Assembly: GCF_000495475.1 (NCBI RefSeq) | Contig: NZ_ASGZ01000021.1 | Coordinates: 21,146 to 85,145, forward strand | Direction: 5' to 3' | Source: Candidatus Halobonum tyrrellensis G22 | GTDB lineage: Archaea; Halobacteriota; Halobacteria; Halobacteriales; Haloferacaceae | Length of the DNA: 64,000 bases | In this document: piece by piece, positions 61,059 through 64,000 of the stretch | How the letters are laid out: each line of letters begins with the position of its first letter | Numbering within the stretch: the first letter of the stretch is position 1 | The notes under the pieces: model-generated | Seen by the model: only the letters and a program-made list of their open reading frames with translations | The model's database searches: none | What the model was told of the DNA's origin: nothing | Translations under genes and position numbers: made by a program

Positions 61059-61658
61059 ATGAACCTCGACGGGGTCCGCCGACACGCGCCGGCGACCATC
61101 GGGGAGGCGGAGCGCCGCGCGGCGGTGCTCGCACCGGTCGTCGACCGCGGCGGCACCCCGCACGTCCTCTTCACGAAGCGCGCGGACCACCTCGGGAGCC
61201 ACCCGGGGCAGATGAGTTTCCCCGGCGGCGGGGTCGAAGCCGAGGACGCGGACCTGAAAGCGACCGCGCTCCGGGAGGCCGACGAGGAGATCGGACTCCG
61301 CCCCGGGGAGGTGGAGGTGGTCGGCCGCCTCGACGACGTCGAGACCGTCTCCGACTACGTCGTCACGCCGTTCGTCGGGACGGTCCCCGACCGCGAGTAC
61401 GCCCCCTCGGACGGGGAGGTCGCGGAGATCGCGGTGCTTCCGGTCGCCGAACTTACGGACCGCGCGAACTACGAGTCCGCGCGGCGCGAACACCCCCGCT
61501 ACGGCGACGTGCGGATCCACTTCTTCCGGGTCGGCGGCTACACCGTCTGGGGCGTGACCGGCGGGATGGTCGTCCAACTGCTCGAACTCGCGACCGACTG
61601 GCGGATGCCAGACGAGGTGGACCGGGTGGTCGACCCCGACGCGGACCTGCCGACCTGA
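61059..61658 (+). CDS. NUDIX hydrolase (CoA pyrophosphatase-like)
   Basis: This 199-residue protein carries 'SHPGQMSFPGGGVEAEDADL', then the NUDIX box G-x5-E-x7-READEEIGL. The GQMSFPGG extension before the box is a feature of the CoA-diphosphatase group, so it may hydrolyse CoA or its derivatives. It stands alone but is close to the DUF2270 gene. Confidence 0.87.
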   Translation: MNLDGVRRHAPATIGEAERRAAVLAPVVDRGGTPHVLFTKRADHLGSHPGQMSFPGGGVEAEDADLKATALREADEEIGLRPGEVEVVGRLDDVETVSDYVVTPFVGTVPDREYAPSDGEVAEIAVLPVAELTDRANYESARREHPRYGDVRIHFFRVGGYTVWGVTGGMVVQLLELATDWRMPDEVDRVVDPDADLPT

Positions 61659-61694
61659 GGCGGGGCGGACTTGCGCTCGCCGGCAACCTCGCTT

Positions 61695-62456
61695 ATGCCC
61701 GACCGCGCCGTCCCTCCGGCAGTGAGTGACGCGAGCGACGGCGACGACGTGAGCGACGAGGGAGAGGAGTTCGACCCCGAGGCGGACGAGGAGCGCGAGA
61801 TCGGCCGGGAGATGGTCGACCAGAGCACCGGGCTGGGGTCGGTGCTGGCGCACACCTACCGCGGGGAGATGGACCAGGCGACGACGTGGCGGTCGCGGCT
61901 CGACCAAACGACGACGTGGGCGGTGACGGTGATGGCGGCGATCCTGACGTGGGCGTTCTCCAGCCCGGACAACCCCCACTACATCCTGCTCATCGGGCTG
62001 GGGATGCTCGCGGCGTTCACGGGGATCGAGACCCGCAGGTACCGCGACTACGACGTCTACCGCTCGCGGATCCGGATCATCCAGCAGAACCTGATCGCGA
62101 ACGCGCTCGACCCCTCCGAGGGGGTCGCCCACAGCGACTGGCGGCGGAAGCTGAGCGAGGACTACCGCCGGCCGACGCTGAAGGTGCCGTGGGGGGAGGC
62201 GCTCGCCAACCGCCTCCGGCACGTCTACCTCCCGCTGTTCGGGATCATGCTGGCGGCGTGGGCGTTCCGCGTCTCCGTGTTCACCCCCGACCAGTCGTGG
62301 CTGGCGTCGGCCGCCATCGTCGTGATCCCGGGGTGGGCTGTCGGGGCGGTCGTGACGGCGTTCTCGGTCGCGGTGGTGGCGGCGGCGTTCTGGCCGCGCG
62401 AGCGGCGCGCGAAGGGGGAGTTCCGGGAGGGGGAGTTCGGCGAGTGGAAGGACTGA
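61695..62456 (+). CDS. DUF2270 membrane protein
   Basis: The 253-residue protein has an acidic N-terminus, 'STGLGSVLAHTYRGEMDQ', two helices at about 75-112 and two more at about 180-235, with the ETRRYRDYDVYRSR motif between, matching the haloarchaeal DUF2270 family. Function unknown. Start ATG 61695. Confidence 0.85.
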   Translation: MPDRAVPPAVSDASDGDDVSDEGEEFDPEADEEREIGREMVDQSTGLGSVLAHTYRGEMDQATTWRSRLDQTTTWAVTVMAAILTWAFSSPDNPHYILLIGLGMLAAFTGIETRRYRDYDVYRSRIRIIQQNLIANALDPSEGVAHSDWRRKLSEDYRRPTLKVPWGEALANRLRHVYLPLFGIMLAAWAFRVSVFTPDQSWLASAAIVVIPGWAVGAVVTAFSVAVVAAAFWPRERRAKGEFREGEFGEWKD

Positions 62457-62462
62457 CCGCGC

Positions 62463-62591
62463 TCAGACGTAGCTCACCACGACCAGCGCGAGGAAGAACG
62501 CGACGAGGAGGGCGACGAGCAGGAGCGCGAACCGCGCGGATCCGCCCGCGTACCCCTCGTTCGACGCCTCGTCGCTCCCCCGCGAGATCAC
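62463..62591 (-). CDS. 42-residue single-helix membrane protein
   Basis: A frame from GTG 62591 gives a polar start (VISRGSDEASNEGY) followed by one transmembrane helix ('RFALLLVALLVAFFLALVV') and a stop. It converges on the DUF2270 gene with 6 bases between stops. Such small single-helix proteins are common in haloarchaea. Its ORF is short, so support is composition and the clean helix. Confidence 0.55.
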   Translation of the reverse strand: MISRGSDEASNEGYAGGSARFALLLVALLVAFFLALVVVSYV

Positions 62592-62811
62592 GTCGGGTCT
62601 ATCGACCGTGCCGACCGGTGGCACGCTACCGGGAAGAGCCTCCCGCCGCTTCTGACACGAGCGCCACGTTTATCACCTCGACCGACCTCGTACGGCCATG
62701 GCCGCACAGGCGATGGATCGCGTTCCGCGACGGTCCTAGTTCTCACCGACTCCGCCGAGTGACGACGGAACACGTAGTATCGACAGCGACGACAGCGAGC
62801 GACGCCCGACC

Positions 62812-63678
62812 ATGAGTTCAGTGGACACCGAGATCGACATCGACAGCGACGACAGTGGAGCCGCGACGGACGACGACCGCGCCGCGCGAGCGGCCGCCGA
62901 CGCCGACGCCGGCGGCATCGCGGCGCGGACCGGTCTCGACGGGGTGTCGCTCAAGCCGCGCGAGTGCGACGTCTCGGTCGCCGCCGACCTGCCGTTCGGG
63001 TTGGTCTGCGTCGACTACGAGGGCCGCGAGTCGCTCCCCGCGTTCGACACGCTCGCCGCCCTGGCGCGCGACCGGACGGTCCGGCTGACCACGCCCGTCC
63101 GCGCCGACGGGTTCGACCCCCGCGGCGACGACTCGCTCACCCGGGCGCTCCCCGACTCGGTCGGGCGGATACTCGTCGCCGGCCACCCCGCCTACCTCGA
63201 CGAGTCCGAGCGGAAGCGCGCGGTCGCGCCCCGACTCGGCGACGCCGTGGGCGTCTCGACCGACCCGTGGGTCGGCACCGAGGGGATCGAACGGGTCGCG
63301 CTCGCCGCCGGCGGGACGCAGTACGAACTCCTCTCGCGGACCACCGAACGCGACGTGCGCGCGCTCCGCGCCGCGGGCTACGAGGGGGACATCGCGGTGT
63401 ACGCGCCGACCGTCCCCACCGACGACGAGGACGCCGTCCTCGACGCGGTCGGCGGCTACGCCGCCCGACGCAAGCCCGTCCAGAAGGCGCTCCCCGACGG
63501 CGCCGAGACCGACGCCGACGCGAGCGGCCGCGCGCGCGAGGTGCTCCGGAAGGCGACCCGCGACTACGCGCTCGTGGGCGACCCCGACACCGTCGGCGAC
63601 CGGGTCGCGGCGCTCAAGGAGGCGGGCGCGGACCTCGTGGTCGGCTACCCCGCCGCGGGCGTCGAGACGTTCCGGTAG
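62812..63678 (+). CDS. Haloarchaeal luciferase-like (DUF7388-type) protein
   Basis: This 288-residue protein has an acidic N-terminus, then a barrel-like domain ('FGLVCVDYEGRESLP', 'RILVAGHPAYLDESERKRAV') ending in 'ALVGDPDTVGDRVAALKEAG' and DLVVGYPAAG, which resembles the C-terminal end of F420/flavin-dependent luciferase-like monooxygenases. Active-site residues are not certain. The family label is tentative. It has no coupled neighbour. Confidence 0.65.
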   Translation: MSSVDTEIDIDSDDSGAATDDDRAARAAADADAGGIAARTGLDGVSLKPRECDVSVAADLPFGLVCVDYEGRESLPAFDTLAALARDRTVRLTTPVRADGFDPRGDDSLTRALPDSVGRILVAGHPAYLDESERKRAVAPRLGDAVGVSTDPWVGTEGIERVALAAGGTQYELLSRTTERDVRALRAAGYEGDIAVYAPTVPTDDEDAVLDAVGGYAARRKPVQKALPDGAETDADASGRAREVLRKATRDYALVGDPDTVGDRVAALKEAGADLVVGYPAAGVETFR

Positions 63679-63772
63679 GTGCGAGACGGCCCCGGACGAC
63701 CGCTCCGGCGGGCCGTGGCTCCCGTTCGCACGCCGCCCCGAAAGCTTTGGCCGACGCGCCCGACCGGGGGGT

Positions 63773-64000
63773 GTGGACGGCAACGCGGACGCCGACGCGC
63801 CCGCCGACGACCGGGTGTCCGCCGCGGTCGCCGCGGCGTTCCCCGACCGCGCGGTGGCGGCGCTCGGCGCGACCGGCCCGTCGTGGAACGACGACAACCG
63901 GACGGTGAGCGTCGAGTTCGCCGACGGCGGCGCGGCGTACCTCAAGGCCGTCGTCGCCGGCGACGGCTCGGCGGTCGCCCGCGAGCGGGCGGCGCTCGAC
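63773..64000 (+). CDS. Phosphotransferase family protein, 5' part
   Basis: A frame from GTG 63773 runs off the window edge. It shows 'SVAAAF'-like acidic start, 'GATGPSWNDDNRTVSVEF', 'AAYLKAVV' and AVARERAALD, as in the N-terminal lobe of aminoglycoside phosphotransferase-like (APH) kinases, where Lys binds ATP and Glu in the ERAALD helix pairs with it. The catalytic lobe is outside the window. Confidence 0.65.
   Translation, partial: MDGNADADAPADDRVSAAVAAAFPDRAVAALGATGPSWNDDNRTVSVEFADGGAAYLKAVVAGDGSAVARERAALD

Overview
The window is from a halophilic archaeon (class Halobacteria). The chromosomal genes are very GC-rich and use GC-ending codons, the proteins are strongly acidic, many genes start with GTG or lack a leader, and the genes present (bacterioruberin pathway, GatD, the archaeal DUF106/Oxa1-like protein, a PGF-CTERM surface protein, an HFX_2341-type regulator) are haloarchaeal. 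The genus cannot be fixed from sequence alone.

Region 1 (1-697) is the 3' end of secY. Region 2 (668-24723) is an integrated mobile element, visibly richer in A+T than its surroundings, inserted into the last codons of secY. A 23-bp direct repeat (668-690 and 24701-24723) marks the two ends. The element supplies its own last codons, so SecY still ends in the same residues, and the presumed original secY end and its hairpin are stranded 24 kb away. From left to right the element holds: a ribbon-helix-helix-like protein overlapping a full tyrosine integrase; two HicB-like paralogues; a nested G/C-tract hairpin (4333-4405, possible origin); an AbrB-like gene; a three-gene replication operon (unknown protein, SF1 helicase, primase-polymerase) joined by 4-bp overlaps; a HEPN-type protein and two unknown proteins; a 1091-residue type IIG-like restriction-modification enzyme; small membrane and unknown proteins; a GIY-YIG nuclease; a winged-helix regulator; orphan antitoxins; two zinc-ribbon proteins leading into a second, catalytic-domain-only tyrosine recombinase; a SLATT-type membrane protein convergent with a stand-alone primase-like domain; and several unknown genes. 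I see no capsid or conjugation genes, so it looks like an integrated plasmid or genomic island with defence cargo.

Region 3 (24729-64000) is ordinary chromosome: a histidine kinase with a degenerate receiver, an alpha/beta hydrolase, a PGF-CTERM protein, a zinc metalloprotease, a ZIP transporter, a membrane-anchored molybdopterin oxidoreductase, the carotenoid cluster crtB / cruF-lyeJ-crtD (red C50 bacterioruberin), DUF106 and adenylate kinase (relatives often found next to secY, perhaps displaced by the element), gatD, a DUF3311/sodium-solute symporter pair, a secreted GH3 glucosidase, a sulfatase-like enzyme, an HFX_2341-type regulator with a 32-bp palindrome over its TATA box, an S9 peptidase, an enolase-fold (MenC-like) enzyme, a divergent DUF1405 pair, an ArsR-type regulator, an SDR, KptA, a GpgS-like glycosyltransferase, a NUDIX hydrolase, a DUF2270 protein and a truncated phosphotransferase at the right edge.

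The most notable points are the use of a protein-coding gene (secY) as integration site, the primase-polymerase/helicase module with a possible hairpin origin, the second stripped-down primase-like protein beside a SLATT gene, and the palindromic promoter of the HFX_2341-type regulator.
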